Source of the DNA: Bog-473 sp963843365
GTDB taxonomy: Bacteria > Actinomycetota > Acidimicrobiia > Acidimicrobiales > RAAP-2
Assembly: GCA_963843365.1 (NCBI GenBank)
Contig: CAWJKG010000002.1
Span: 496,001-560,000 of the forward strand
DNA length: 64,000 nucleotides
Direction: 5' to 3'
Under the pieces are notes generated by a model. It was not told the DNA's origin. It searched no databases and saw only the letters and a list, made by a program, of their open reading frames with translations. Positions 8,795 to 18,120 of the stretch are shown here, piece after piece; position 1 is the stretch's first letter; the number at the start of each line of letters is the position of its first letter. The position numbers and the translations under genes are program-made.

Positions 8795-11080
8795 TTGGTG
8801 CGCTTGAAGACTGATCGAGGCACGATCGCGGCGTCGACGCCCATCTCTCTACTGGTCATCGCAGCTGCCGTCGGTGGCGCGCTGGCCGGCTGCCACCCGA
8901 CGGGGACACCCGTCCTCGATCAGGTCTACGCCGCCGTGTTCGCCGCCGCGGTGACTTGGGCCGGCTCCCGGACCTCGCAGGGCGCGCTCCTCTGGCTCGG
9001 CGTGCTCACCGTGGTCATGAGCAGAGGCTGGCTGGTGCTGCCGGCACTCGCCGCGTTGTTGCTCGCCTTCGCCGGCGTGTGGCCGCGCCGGCCCAATGCG
9101 GTCCTCGGCGCGCTCACCGGTGCCGTGGCCGTTCAGGTCGTATTGCGCTGGCCTCCGACGGGCTTCCACGGCGCCACCGCACTGGTGTGCGTGGCCGCCA
9201 CCGGACCGTGTCTCTTGAGCGCCGTGCGCGGGCTATCGGCGCCAGCCCGGCGCCGGGTGCGTCGGTGGACGTGGGGCCTGATCGCGTTGGCAGTTGTCGT
9301 GTCCGTCCCGGTCGCCATTGCAGCGCAACTGGCTCACTCCGAGCTCAGCCAGGGGATCGGCGAAGCCCAAGGCGCCCTGGAATCGATCGGCCAGGGCACG
9401 ACTGGATCGGGTGCGGCGATGCTGGGGCAGGCGAGCAGCGACTTCGGCTCCGCCGCGTCCCGCACGGACAGCTGGTGGACCGCGGCTGCACGCCTGGTCC
9501 CGGTGGTGGCCCAGCAACGTCAGGCTCTGGGGCAGGCCGCGGCCGTGGCGAGCGACGTCACTGCGACTGCGGCCTACCAGGCGTCGGGGATCGACTACCA
9601 GCAGCTCCGCTACTCCGACGGCCAGTTGAACCTTCACCGACTCCAAACCCTGACCGGTCCGATCGACATCGTGAGCGACCAGCTGACGTCTGCCAGCACG
9701 GAGCTTCGGTCCCTGCAATCGGGATGGCTGTTCAACCCGGTGGCGTCCCGCCTGGACCAGTTGGACGCCAAGGTCTTCCGCGCACAAGCGAGCGCCTCGC
9801 TGGCCGCGCAGGTAGTGCAGGCCGCACCCTCCCTCCTTGGGGGAGACGGCGTCCGCCACTACTTCATCGCCTTCATGACGCCGGCCGAAAGCCGTGGCCT
9901 CGACGGCTTGATTGCCGCGTACGGGGAGCTGACCGCCGACCAGGGTCACCTGACGTTGACCCGGTCGGGTGACATCTCCGACCTGAACAAGGCGTTACCC
10001 CAGGGAGGTGGTCACCTGACGGGGCCCGCTGACTACCTGGCCCGCTACGGCGCCTTCCACCCCCAGAAGCTCTTCCAGGACGTGAGCTATGCCCCCGACT
10101 TGCCGACGGTGGCCGACGTGATTCAGCAGCTCTACCCACAGGCGGGTGGCGAGCCCATCGATGGCGTCCTCGCCCTCGACCCCTACGGACTGGCGGATCT
10201 GATCGGCCTCACCGGGCCCATTGACGTACCCGGGTTGGGCCGGTTGACCGGAACGAATACTGCCACGGAACTGCTGCAAGGCCAGTACGCAAACTTTGCG
10301 GTCAACCAGCAGAAGGTGGCACACGACTATGACCAGGACGCCCTCAAGATCGAGTTCCACCGGCTCACCACGGGGTCGCTGCCCGGCCCGAGCACGCTCT
10401 CGAACGCACTGGATTCCGATGTTCGTCAGGGCAGCATCGGCTTCTGGAGCTTCGACAAGGCGGAGCAACCGCTGCTCGACCGCCTCGGTCTGGCCGACGC
10501 CTTTCCTTCGGCTGACGGCCACGATCTGCTGGGGGTCACCACGCAGAACGCGGCGAACAACAAGATCGATGTGTACCTGCAGCGCTTCATCTCCGACGCG
10601 GTGACTTACGACCCGGCGAACGGCGCCGTGGCGTCCCAGGTCACCATCACGCTGCACAATGAGGCGCCCGCCCAGGGCCTGCCGAACGAGGTGATCGGCA
10701 GCTATCCGGGCAGCGGACTGCCACCCGGAACCAACGAGACCTGGCTCACCCTTTACACACCGCTCGAATTGCGCTCCGCCACGGTCAACGGCCAGTCACA
10801 AGGAGTGAGCGCAGGGGCGGAGCTGGGCGTCCACGCCTACAGCGAATACGTCGACGTCCCTCCCCAGGGCAAGGCCACGCTGACCTTCGACCTCGCCGGC
10901 GTGACCTCGTCGGGCCCGGGCTACAAGCTCAGCCTGTTCAACCAGCCCATGGTGCAGGACGACCTCGATACGGTGACCGTCGAGCCGACCACTGGGTGGG
11001 AGCTCGCGGGCCCAGCCACGTGGAATCCCGGGAACGACTCGACGGAGGAGCACACATTCGTGCTGCACGAGGGCCACTAG
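8795..11080 (+). CDS. DUF4012-domain membrane-anchored protein
   Basis: About 760 residues. The N-terminal 170 residues hold several hydrophobic helices, followed by a long extracytoplasmic DUF4012 region. That region shows the typical GGDGVRHYFIAFMTPAESRG block and a following DLNKALPQGG. DUF4012 proteins are common in actinobacterial and Chloroflexi polysaccharide clusters; their function is not known. Three in-frame starts compete: TTG 8795, GTG 8798 and TTG 8804. A TATATT box at 8791-8796 would place a leaderless transcript start at 8803-8804. The following small cell-wall-like protein may be co-transcribed. Confidence 0.8.
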   Translation: MVRLKTDRGTIAASTPISLLVIAAAVGGALAGCHPTGTPVLDQVYAAVFAAAVTWAGSRTSQGALLWLGVLTVVMSRGWLVLPALAALLLAFAGVWPRRPNAVLGALTGAVAVQVVLRWPPTGFHGATALVCVAATGPCLLSAVRGLSAPARRRVRRWTWGLIALAVVVSVPVAIAAQLAHSELSQGIGEAQGALESIGQGTTGSGAAMLGQASSDFGSAASRTDSWWTAAARLVPVVAQQRQALGQAAAVASDVTATAAYQASGIDYQQLRYSDGQLNLHRLQTLTGPIDIVSDQLTSASTELRSLQSGWLFNPVASRLDQLDAKVFRAQASASLAAQVVQAAPSLLGGDGVRHYFIAFMTPAESRGLDGLIAAYGELTADQGHLTLTRSGDISDLNKALPQGGGHLTGPADYLARYGAFHPQKLFQDVSYAPDLPTVADVIQQLYPQAGGEPIDGVLALDPYGLADLIGLTGPIDVPGLGRLTGTNTATELLQGQYANFAVNQQKVAHDYDQDALKIEFHRLTTGSLPGPSTLSNALDSDVRQGSIGFWSFDKAEQPLLDRLGLADAFPSADGHDLLGVTTQNAANNKIDVYLQRFISDAVTYDPANGAVASQVTITLHNEAPAQGLPNEVIGSYPGSGLPPGTNETWLTLYTPLELRSATVNGQSQGVSAGAELGVHAYSEYVDVPPQGKATLTFDLAGVTSSGPGYKLSLFNQPMVQDDLDTVTVEPTTGWELAGPATWNPGNDSTEEHTFVLHEGH

Positions 11081-11186
11081 AAGCCGAAATCGTGCGTGGC
11101 CCTACGAAAACGGCAGCCTGAGCCGGTATACCTGGCCGATTTTTCGGGTTAGCCTTTCGGCCGGAGAGCAGTCAGGAGGGCACCTG

Positions 11187-11546
11187 ATGTGGCGCAGGGT
11201 CGGTGCTGTGTGGGGCGGGGTTTTGATGGTGGGGGCGACGGCGCTGCTTGCTGCCGTCCTGCTCACCTCCGGCCCGGCGGCCGCCGACACTGCGCCCTAC
11301 GGACCCGCCACCCAACCGACGACGGTCACGCCCACCTCGGCCGAGCCGTCGACCCCGGTCGTCGCCCCCTCCTCGAGCGCCGGTCCCTCCCACAAGACCG
11401 GCCCGTCCTCCACCGCCTTCACCGGTGCCGAGCTCGCGCTGCTGTTCACGATCGGCGCCGTCGCCATCGGGATGGGAGGCATGCTCGTCCTGGTGACCCG
11501 CCGTAGGCGGTCCGAGCAGTCGGCGTATCGGAGCATGAGGCGCTAG
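11187..11546 (+). CDS. Small secreted protein with LPXTG-like C-terminal anchor
   Basis: A 119-residue protein built like a sortase substrate. It has an N-terminal signal peptide (about residues 1-33, hydrophobic core LMVGATALLAAVLL, cleavage after AAA). Next comes a Thr/Pro/Ser-rich linker, then a TAFTG motif directly before a C-terminal helix (LALLFTIGAVAIGMGGMLVL) and a basic tail RRRR. TAFTG differs from canonical LPXTG or LAXTG but occupies the same place. The start is fixed by AGGAGG 8 nt upstream of the ATG. No function is assigned beyond a cell-surface location. Confidence 0.7.
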   Translation: MWRRVGAVWGGVLMVGATALLAAVLLTSGPAAADTAPYGPATQPTTVTPTSAEPSTPVVAPSSSAGPSHKTGPSSTAFTGAELALLFTIGAVAIGMGGMLVLVTRRRRSEQSAYRSMRR

Positions 11547-11625
11547 ACGGCCACTGACCGTCGCTTCCACGGCGTGAACGTGCAGAACGTCGAAGCGGTG
11601 CAGGAGCCGAAAGGTATCGTCGATC

Positions 11626-12291
11626 ATGTCCTCGGCCCGTGACCTCGTTATCCTCGGCGCCGGTGGCATGGGGCAAGAGGTGGCGGACATCGTTCTCGCC
11701 GCAGCAACGGACGGCTCCCGCTACAAGCTGATCGGGTTCATCGACGACGACAGAGCGCTGCACGGACGCGAGGTGCTCGGGTTGCCCGTGCTCGGCGATC
11801 TCCAATGGTTATCCGGCCACCGGGCCGCGCTCGCCATGGGGATAGGCGCGCCCGCTGCGAGGCGTCGTGCCTGGGCTGCCGCGCAAGCGACTGGGACAAC
11901 CGAGGCACCAACGCTCGTTCACCCCTCGGCATTCATGGGATTGGGAGTCGAGCTTGGCGAGGGAACGGTGGTGGGGGCCCACGCCACCCTGACGGTCGAT
12001 GTGCTCGTCGGACGTTTCAGCCTGGTAAACGTCGGGGCGACGGTGAGCCACAACGCGCGTCTGGCCGACTTTGCCACCGTGGCTCCCGGGGCCAATTTGG
12101 CCGGGGGCGTCCACGTCGGTGAAGGAGCCGACATCGGCATCGGTGCGTCGGTGACGCAAGGAAACACAATCGGTGCCTGGGCCATCGTCGGCGCCGGGAC
12201 CGTGGTGATCGGCGACGTGGCCGCGGATACCACTGTCGTGGGCTGTCCGGCTCGGGTCGTGGACACCCGGCGGGCAGGGTGGCACGAATGA
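11626..12291 (+). CDS. PglD/NeuD-type sugar O- or N-acetyltransferase
   Basis: A 221-residue protein with the two-domain plan of NeuD/PglD acetyltransferases. The N-terminal nucleotide-sugar-binding domain opens VILGAGGMGQEVADIV. From about residue 95 a left-handed beta-helix of hexapeptide repeats follows, carrying the catalytic-type His in ATVSHNARL. PglD acetylates UDP-4-amino sugars. It overlaps the next aminotransferase gene by four bases (ATGA), which supports acting on that enzyme's product. A TATCGT box ends 5 nt before the ATG, so a leaderless promoter is possible here too. Confidence 0.85.
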   Translation: MSSARDLVILGAGGMGQEVADIVLAAATDGSRYKLIGFIDDDRALHGREVLGLPVLGDLQWLSGHRAALAMGIGAPAARRRAWAAAQATGTTEAPTLVHPSAFMGLGVELGEGTVVGAHATLTVDVLVGRFSLVNVGATVSHNARLADFATVAPGANLAGGVHVGEGADIGIGASVTQGNTIGAWAIVGAGTVVIGDVAADTTVVGCPARVVDTRRAGWHE

Positions 12292-13427
12292 GCGGCGGGT
12301 ACACCGAGTGGCGGATCGGCCTCGCACGCCCCGACGTCGGCGAGGAAGAAATTGAGGCGGTGACCCGCGTGTTGCGCGGCCCGATCCTCACCAACGGGCC
12401 CGAGACGGCCGCCTTCGAGCGGGAATTCGCCGACCTGCACCAGGGGGAGCACGGGATCGCCTTCGCCAACGGGACCGTTGCTCTGGTGGCGCTCTTTGCC
12501 GCGCTCGGCATCGGGTCAGGAGACGAGGTCATTGTGCCGTCGCTCACCTTCGTGTCATCGGCCACCTCCATCGTCTACGCCGGCGCAACACCCGTCTTCG
12601 CCGACGTCGACCCTGAGACCTTCAATCTGGACCCGGCCGATGTGGCCCGTCGAATGAATCCGCGAGTCAAGGCCATTGTGGCCGTGCACTACGGCGGTCA
12701 GCCCGCCGATCTGGCCGAACTCTCGCACCTGGCCGACGAAGCCGGGGTCGCACTCCTGGAGGACGCTGCGGAGGCCCACGGCGCCCGCTATCGCGGACGC
12801 CACGTGGGGACGTGGGGCGTCGCAGGCATGTTCAGCTTCACCCCGACGAAGAACATCACGACCGGTGAAGGGGGAATGGTCATCACCGGCGACGGCGATC
12901 TGGCCCGCAGGCTGCGCCTGCTGCGCAACCACGGCCAAGTCTCGACCTACGAGCACGCCGTCCTGGGCTGTAACTGGCGGCTGTCCGAGATGCAGTCGGC
13001 GATGGGCCGGGTGCAGACGGCCAAGCTGGAGGCCATTCTCGCTCGCAAGCGCGCGCTGGCGGCCGACCTTGACCAGCATCTCGATCCGATTGCCGGCGTG
13101 CAGGCGCCGGTGGTGCGAGGCGACCGGGACCACGTGCACATGCTCTACACGGTGACACTGGCAACCGCGGACGCGTACCAGCGCGACTCCGTCATCGCCG
13201 ACCTGGCGCAACAGGGGATCGAATCCCGCCTCTACTTCCCACCGGCGCACCGACAGCCCATCTTTGCCGGCCTGCCCGCGGATCTCCCGGTGACCGAGGA
13301 CCTAGCGGGACGAATTCTCTCCCTGCCCATGCACTCCCTCCTCTCCCGCGACGAGGTGGCTGATGTCGCCGCGGGTCTTGCGGCCGCCATCAGCCGGGTA
13401 ACCACCCCTACGGCGTCCACATCATGA
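12288..13427 (+). CDS. DegT/DnrJ/EryC1 PLP aminotransferase (PglE-like)
   Basis: A 379-residue sugar aminotransferase. The PLP Schiff-base lysine is K188 in SFTPTKNITTGEGG. D159 in LLEDAAEAHGA is positioned to hold the pyridine ring, and VPSLTFVSSATSIVYAG forms the substrate region. Members convert UDP- or dTDP-4-keto sugars to 4-amino sugars with glutamate. It is sandwiched by four-base overlaps between the PglD-like acetyltransferase and the PglC-like phosphosugar transferase. This is the arrangement expected for UDP-N,N'-diacetylbacillosamine-type synthesis. The 4-keto substrate could come from the CapD/PglF-like enzyme at 51709. Confidence 0.88.
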   Translation: MSGGYTEWRIGLARPDVGEEEIEAVTRVLRGPILTNGPETAAFEREFADLHQGEHGIAFANGTVALVALFAALGIGSGDEVIVPSLTFVSSATSIVYAGATPVFADVDPETFNLDPADVARRMNPRVKAIVAVHYGGQPADLAELSHLADEAGVALLEDAAEAHGARYRGRHVGTWGVAGMFSFTPTKNITTGEGGMVITGDGDLARRLRLLRNHGQVSTYEHAVLGCNWRLSEMQSAMGRVQTAKLEAILARKRALAADLDQHLDPIAGVQAPVVRGDRDHVHMLYTVTLATADAYQRDSVIADLAQQGIESRLYFPPAHRQPIFAGLPADLPVTEDLAGRILSLPMHSLLSRDEVADVAAGLAAAISRVTTPTASTS

Positions 13428-13997
13428 ATCGGGCACTCGCCGCGGGCCTGGCCATCCTGCTGGCACCGGTATTGGCCGTGGTCGCCGTACTGGTTCGGCT
13501 CACCGATGGCCGTCCCCTGCTGTTCGTCCACCAGCGCGCCGGACTCGACGGCCGGCCGTTCGGACTCGTGAAGTTCCGCACCATGCGCCCGCCCCGCTCG
13601 CCTGGGGAGCCGGACGCCGCCCGCATCACCCGCGTCGGCCGCCTGCTCCGACGTTCCAGCCTCGACGAGCTGCCGGAACTGTGGAACGTGATCCGGGGCG
13701 AGATGAATCTCGTTGGTCCTCGCCCCCTGCCCGTCGCCTACACCACGGAATACTCACCGACGGAAGCGAGACGCCTCGAGGTCAAGCCGGGTCTGACCGG
13801 ACTGGTCCAGGTGCGGGGCCGCAACGCGCTCGACGTGGGACGAGAAGTTCGCCCTCGACGTCTGGTACGTCGAGCATCGCACCCCTGCCCTCGACCTCCT
13901 CATCCTCCTCCAGACACCGATCGTCGTCCTTCGTGGTGGCGGTATCTCCCACGACGGGCACGCCACCATGCCGGAGTTCAAGGGACAGGACGGGTAG
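13424..13997 (+). pseudogene. Initiating phosphoglycosyltransferase (PglC-like bacterial sugar transferase), one frameshift
   Basis: The monotopic phosphoglycosyltransferase that transfers a sugar-1-phosphate to undecaprenyl phosphate. It has one N-terminal membrane helix (AAGLAILLAPVLAVVAVLVR), then FGLVKFRTM, the catalytic-type SSLDELPELWNVIRGEM, LVGPRPLP and PGLTGLVQVRGRNAL. The frame breaks near 13832. Removing one base restores TWDEKFALDVWYVEHRT and runs to the stop at 13995-13997, giving about 190 residues, normal for PglC. The intact continuation argues for a sequencing indel or very recent mutation. It starts by a four-base overlap with the aminotransferase gene. Confidence 0.8.
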
Positions 13998-14039
13998 AGA
14001 GCGAGGAGGTCGGCCCCGGAGGCCCCTTGGCTCGCTCCC

Positions 14040-15215
14040 CTAACTCGGCGACCTGCTGGCCCGCGCCTTCCGATTGAGCAGGTCCTCATACACCCGGAGC
14101 GTCGTCGCAATGACCTGGCGCTGGTCGAAATCCCGCCTCGCCTTTGAAACGGCCTCGCCCCCCATGGCGGCGCGGAGCCCGGGATCGCTGGCCAGCCGGT
14201 CCACGGCGTCGGTCAGGGCCGCCGCATTACGCGGGGGCACCAGTAGGCCGGTCACCTCGTGGTCGACCACCTGCCGGCAGCCGCGGATGTCAGTGGCGAC
14301 GACCGGGAGCCCCATGGCCGCGGCTTCCATGGCTGACCGTGGGAACCCTTCGCGATACGACGCCAGCACGTACAGGTCGAACGCGGCGTAGAGGTCCTCG
14401 ACGTCGTTGCGGTGCCCCAGGAAGCGGACGCCGCACGATTGAGCAGCGGCCAGCTCCGACGGACCGATGCCGTCCACTTTCTCCGGCTCGTGTGGTCCTG
14501 CGACGACGACAGTCGCCGTTGGGCAGCGCCGGCGCAACTGATCGGCCGCGGTGAAGAGTTCGCGATAACCCTTCTCCCACACCAGGCGCCCCACCGCACC
14601 CACCACGACGCTGTCGTCGTCCACGCCCAGCTCGGACCGCACGCGGGCACGTGCTGCGAGAGCCTTTGGACCGGGAGCGAAGCGCTCCAGATCGATGCCG
14701 TTACCCAGTAGGTGAAGTCGATCCGCCGGCACACGCAACGAGGCGAGCGTGGCGACATCTTCCTCGTTCTGGACAAGCTCGGCGTCCGAGCAGGCGGCGG
14801 CCAGGCGCTCCACCCCGTAGACGGCGGCCCGCCGGGCCAGCGAATCCTCAGGGGTGGCGTAGAGGCCGTGAACGGTGTTCACCACAACAGGCACCTTGGC
14901 TGCCCGACCCCCCAGTCGTCCGTAAATGCCGGGTTTCGGCGTGTGGGTATGCACGATGTCGGGCCGTAACCGGCGGAGCAGCCGGTACAACTCCGCCGCC
15001 GCCCGGACGTCGTCGAGGACCGACACGCTGCGGGTCGCATGTGGCAGGGCGATGTGACGGATCCCGCCGCGCTCCAGCTCAGGCACGAACGAGCCCGGAG
15101 CGGAGACGCCGACCACGTCGTAGCCGGCCCCGGCGAACGCGACGAGCTGGGGCCCGAGCAGCAGAGCCAAAGTCATGTCCGTCGTCGTGACGTGGACGAG
15201 CAGGGGCTCGCTCAA
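14040..15215 (-). CDS. Family 4 glycosyltransferase (PglA-like)
   Basis: A 391-residue GT-B enzyme. The N-terminal half has DIVHTHTPKPGIYGRLGGR, a hallmark of GTs acting early in PglA/WbpL-linked glycans. The C-terminal half has GAVGRLVWEKGYRELF and the EX7E donor-binding motif in YREGFPRSAMEAAAMGLPVV. A retaining transfer from a UDP-sugar to a lipid-linked acceptor is likely, though the acceptor is unknown. The TTG start at 15215 overlaps the stop of the deacetylase gene, indicating coupling. It is convergent with the PglD/E/C-like trio. Confidence 0.85.
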   Translation of the reverse strand: MSEPLLVHVTTTDMTLALLLGPQLVAFAGAGYDVVGVSAPGSFVPELERGGIRHIALPHATRSVSVLDDVRAAAELYRLLRRLRPDIVHTHTPKPGIYGRLGGRAAKVPVVVNTVHGLYATPEDSLARRAAVYGVERLAAACSDAELVQNEEDVATLASLRVPADRLHLLGNGIDLERFAPGPKALAARARVRSELGVDDDSVVVGAVGRLVWEKGYRELFTAADQLRRRCPTATVVVAGPHEPEKVDGIGPSELAAAQSCGVRFLGHRNDVEDLYAAFDLYVLASYREGFPRSAMEAAAMGLPVVATDIRGCRQVVDHEVTGLLVPPRNAAALTDAVDRLASDPGLRAAMGGEAVSKARRDFDQRQVIATTLRVYEDLLNRKARASRSPS

Positions 15216-16054
15216 GTCGTGGCCCCGGCTAGACGGCGACGGTTGATGACACGCCGGAGGTCGTCTTCCATTCGCATACCGCCGCGCACCTTGCGGTCGA
15301 AGAAGGCCAGCCCGTCGTCAAGTTGCACCGGCGAGCGGGCCAGGCGATACGGATCCGTCCCTCCGTAGGGGTTGGCCCGGGTGCCCGCGAGGGCGGCGGA
15401 AGCGAACCGCGCCCGCACGGCTCGTTCGGCTGCCGGCGTCGGCGCGAGCGCCTTCGGGTAGGCGAAGTGCCGCGCATCGACACCCAGGCGTTCGCCGATC
15501 AACTCGATGGAGCGGTCGAGTTCGGCGTCCACCGCGTCGGGCGGCAGGCGATCGAGAAGCACATGGGTGTGGGTATGGGAGCCGACCGTGACGAGGCCCG
15601 TCGAGACGGCTTCAGTCAGGGCCGACCAGCTGAGTGGGGTGCCGCTCCCTGGGAACGGTCGGCTACGTTCCACGAAGTCGGTCGCCACGTACAGAGTGGC
15701 GGGAGCCCGATGGCGGACCAAAATGGGAAGCGCCTCCTCGACGAAGTCGGCGGTGCCGTCGTCGAACGTGATGACCACCGCAGCCGGTTCCGTGGGGTGT
15801 GGTCCGTCCAGCGCCGTCAACGCTCCGTCGAGATCGACAATGCCCGAGCCCGCCACCAATCGGGCCACTTGCTCGTCGAAGAGCGAGCTGGGCAGGTCGA
15901 CCACTGAAGTCGTGCGCCGGCCGACTCGGTGATAGCAGAGAACGACGAGTCCGCTCCGCGGCCGGCGCAGCATATCGTGGGCGGCCGCTGCCTGCTTGAG
16001 GGCGCGCCGCCCGACTTGCTTCACCGCAGACGGCCTCCCCACGCTCGCCATCAT
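15212..16054 (-). CDS. Polysaccharide deacetylase (NodB homology domain)
   Basis: About 280 residues from an ATG at 16054. NodB motifs are present in order: the Asp pair in VVITFDDGTADF, the metal-binding histidines in GSHTHTHVLL, and the later HFAYPKA segment. Members remove acetyl groups from GlcNAc-containing chains. The sequence just before, LVVLCYHRV, is the usual entry strand. A longer reading to 16267 exists but lacks family-like sequence. It couples by four bases to the GT4 downstream, suggesting de-N-acetylation of the same glycan. Confidence 0.85.
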   Translation of the reverse strand: MMASVGRPSAVKQVGRRALKQAAAAHDMLRRPRSGLVVLCYHRVGRRTTSVVDLPSSLFDEQVARLVAGSGIVDLDGALTALDGPHPTEPAAVVITFDDGTADFVEEALPILVRHRAPATLYVATDFVERSRPFPGSGTPLSWSALTEAVSTGLVTVGSHTHTHVLLDRLPPDAVDAELDRSIELIGERLGVDARHFAYPKALAPTPAAERAVRARFASAALAGTRANPYGGTDPYRLARSPVQLDDGLAFFDRKVRGGMRMEDDLRRVINRRRLAGATT

Positions 16055-16563
16055 GCCAGGCTGCTTCGCGATGCCGGCAGCCCCTGGTGCCGCATGCGGC
16101 AACAATTGCGCGCTGTACCAGCTCACACAGCCTTTTGTCCGGATCGTGACGAATGCGCCAGACGATGGAGCGCCCCATCGTCCAGTTCTGCTTCTCATAT
16201 GGTCCACGAGGTCAAGGAGCGCACGACCTGGTCCGCTCGCCTTCATCGGGACGAATCGCTGGCTCACAATGCCGGCCAGGGTTCGGTGTCCACGTCCGGC
16301 TCACGCTAGGGGGTCTCCAGTTCTCGTCGCCTTCCGCACGTTCCACCCTCATCTTCCGAGGACGACCGGCGACGAGCTTCTCGTTGTCAACTGCGCACGG
16401 ACTGCGCGCGGTGTCGCCATTTCCACCTCCCAGAAAGCTCTGATGATCGAGGCCGCGGGCCGCCGCGCCGTTTTCTTGCACATCGCATTGCATTTGGCAA
16501 GGATGTTCGGGAAAGGCGAGATCACGTCAAACGACTTCGGGGTGAACTGGTGGCAGGCGCGAG
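16055..16563. other. Intergenic region without recognised gene
   Basis: 509 bp between divergent genes (deacetylase minus, membrane mannosyltransferase-like plus). Short open frames exist on both strands but lack ribosome binding sites and protein-like composition. No hairpin or clear -10/-35 pair was recognised. It presumably holds the promoters of both neighbours. Confidence 0.4.
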
Positions 16564-17778
16564 ATGACGGTGGATCCGGTCGTGGCCGACGATCCGGGAG
16601 CGCCGGGTCCCCTGGGCTCGGAGACTCAATGGAAAAGTTCGTTGCCAGTGGGTGTGGTATTGGCCGCGGCCGTATGGATAGCGACCCGTTTCATCGTCTC
16701 ATTCGCCTGGGGGGTCGTCAAAGGAACGACGAGCTTTTCGGTCGGTAGTTGGGTACGGGGCGACAGCATCAATTACATCCTGATTGCCGTCCAGGGCTTG
16801 CGTTCGCAGCGTTGCACCGCCCTGGAGCAGTACAGGTTCTTGACGAAGGAGTGCGGGACCGTGGGATGGCTGCCCGGCTATCCCTGGATGATGCGCGGCG
16901 TGCACACATTTGGCCTCCCGTATGCCGAGAGCGGTGTGATCATCTCCGGGCTGGCCTTCTACTTCGTGCTCTATATCGTGTGGTGGCAATGGGCACGTGA
17001 CCTTTCGGCGCCCAGAGCATTTGTGATGCTCCTGACCTTCGCGGTCTTTCCTGGTTCCGTCTACAACTTCGCCGTCTTTCCGATGTCTCTGGCGCTTCTG
17101 CTGTGTACCAGCGCCATTGTGGCGGCTATCCGCCAGCGGTTCGTCCTCATGGGAATCCTTCTTCTGGTCGGTGGTCTCTGCTATCCCACGGCTTGGTTCG
17201 TCGCGGTGGGTCTGATGGTAGGAGTGGGACTGGCCGCCTGGAGTCAAGGCGCCCGTGCCATCGTCACGCGGGTCGCGTTGGCCTCGCTTGGCCTGGTTTC
17301 AGTTTTTGTACTCGCCTTCTTCGAGCCGTCGGGCCATCCGTTCGGCTACTTCTCGGCGAAGAGTCCCACAGCTGCACTCGGGCTTCCGGGGTCTGATTTC
17401 GCCAGCTACGCCGTCACGGGAACACAGTTCGTCATTGCGTCGCTGAGCACTGCCTACGCATCCGCGCTGAAAGTACAGGCGTGGCTGGCCATCGGAATCG
17501 TCGGCATCTGCGCCTGGGCTACGATCAGAACCCGGCCGTTCGCCAAGCACGCTCCTGATGTCGCGGTCGTGTACCCGACCTTGGTCGGTGCATCCGTGAC
17601 GATCGGATTGATCCTTCTCACCACCGCGGGGGCGTGGTACCGAAGCATCCTTCTGGCTGCACCGGCAGTGATTGTGCTGAAGCGAACGCCGCTTTTCTTG
17701 CAATGCGTCATTCTCACGTTCCTCGTTGCCGTGACTGCCATCGCATCCTATGGATTCTTCAAGGGGTCGCTGATCTAG
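16564..17778 (+). CDS. PIG-V-like polytopic mannosyltransferase-type membrane protein
   Basis: A 404-residue protein with roughly ten hydrophobic helices. After the first helix comes WVRGDSINYILIAVQG, resembling the conserved Asp-containing loop of PIG-V/GT-C enzymes. GWLPGYPWMMRG and FAVFPGSVYNFAVFPMSLAL also match the family pattern. GT-C enzymes of this type use polyprenyl-phosphate sugars on the outer face of the membrane. The donor could be made by the GT2 at 6864; this is inference. The gene stands alone and is followed by a possible hairpin overlapping its stop. Confidence 0.65.
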   Translation: MTVDPVVADDPGAPGPLGSETQWKSSLPVGVVLAAAVWIATRFIVSFAWGVVKGTTSFSVGSWVRGDSINYILIAVQGLRSQRCTALEQYRFLTKECGTVGWLPGYPWMMRGVHTFGLPYAESGVIISGLAFYFVLYIVWWQWARDLSAPRAFVMLLTFAVFPGSVYNFAVFPMSLALLLCTSAIVAAIRQRFVLMGILLLVGGLCYPTAWFVAVGLMVGVGLAAWSQGARAIVTRVALASLGLVSVFVLAFFEPSGHPFGYFSAKSPTAALGLPGSDFASYAVTGTQFVIASLSTAYASALKVQAWLAIGIVGICAWATIRTRPFAKHAPDVAVVYPTLVGASVTIGLILLTTAGAWYRSILLAAPAVIVLKRTPLFLQCVILTFLVAVTAIASYGFFKGSLI

Positions 17779-17790
17779 TCGCCAGCGACC
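17765..17790 (+). terminator. Possible hairpin terminator
   Basis: GGTCGCTG and CAGCGACC form an 8-bp perfect stem with a 10-nt loop. It overlaps the stop codon of the PIG-V-like gene. There is no T-run after it, so intrinsic termination is uncertain. Confidence 0.4.
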
Positions 17791-18120
17791 AACCGCTCAG
17801 CCACGCCCTCCACTAATCGTCACCGTCCTGTGACCAATTGACCTCAGATCGTCCGGGGCCGTGGTACGACGTCCCACCGAACCAGAGCATCTCCGGACTC
17901 GGCCAAGCCAACTCGGACTTCGATGCGACGAGAGCCGTGGGAAGCACAGAACTGGCGCTTCCATGCGCGAAATTTTCTGTGGTGTTCAAAAGCCCCAGAG
18001 CCGAGTCATTCGGGTGCTCGCATGCATCGGCCTTGTCAGCTCCTAGCCCGAAACCGACGACACTCCCACCCTGACTGGCTACCATCTGCCGGGTTGCCCA
18101 TCATGTGGAAGGAGACACTC
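17791..18120. other. Intergenic region before the UDP-sugar dehydrogenase
   Basis: No convincing gene. An in-frame upstream extension of the dehydrogenase from 17923 has no family-like sequence and is rejected. GGAAGGAG at 18106-18113 is the ribosome binding site for the GTG at 18121. Confidence 0.4.

Noticed and set aside
8791..8796. TATATT as a conventional -10 box for the TTG at 8795
   Set aside because: It overlaps that start. It only makes sense for a leaderless start at TTG 8804, which is noted as an alternative.
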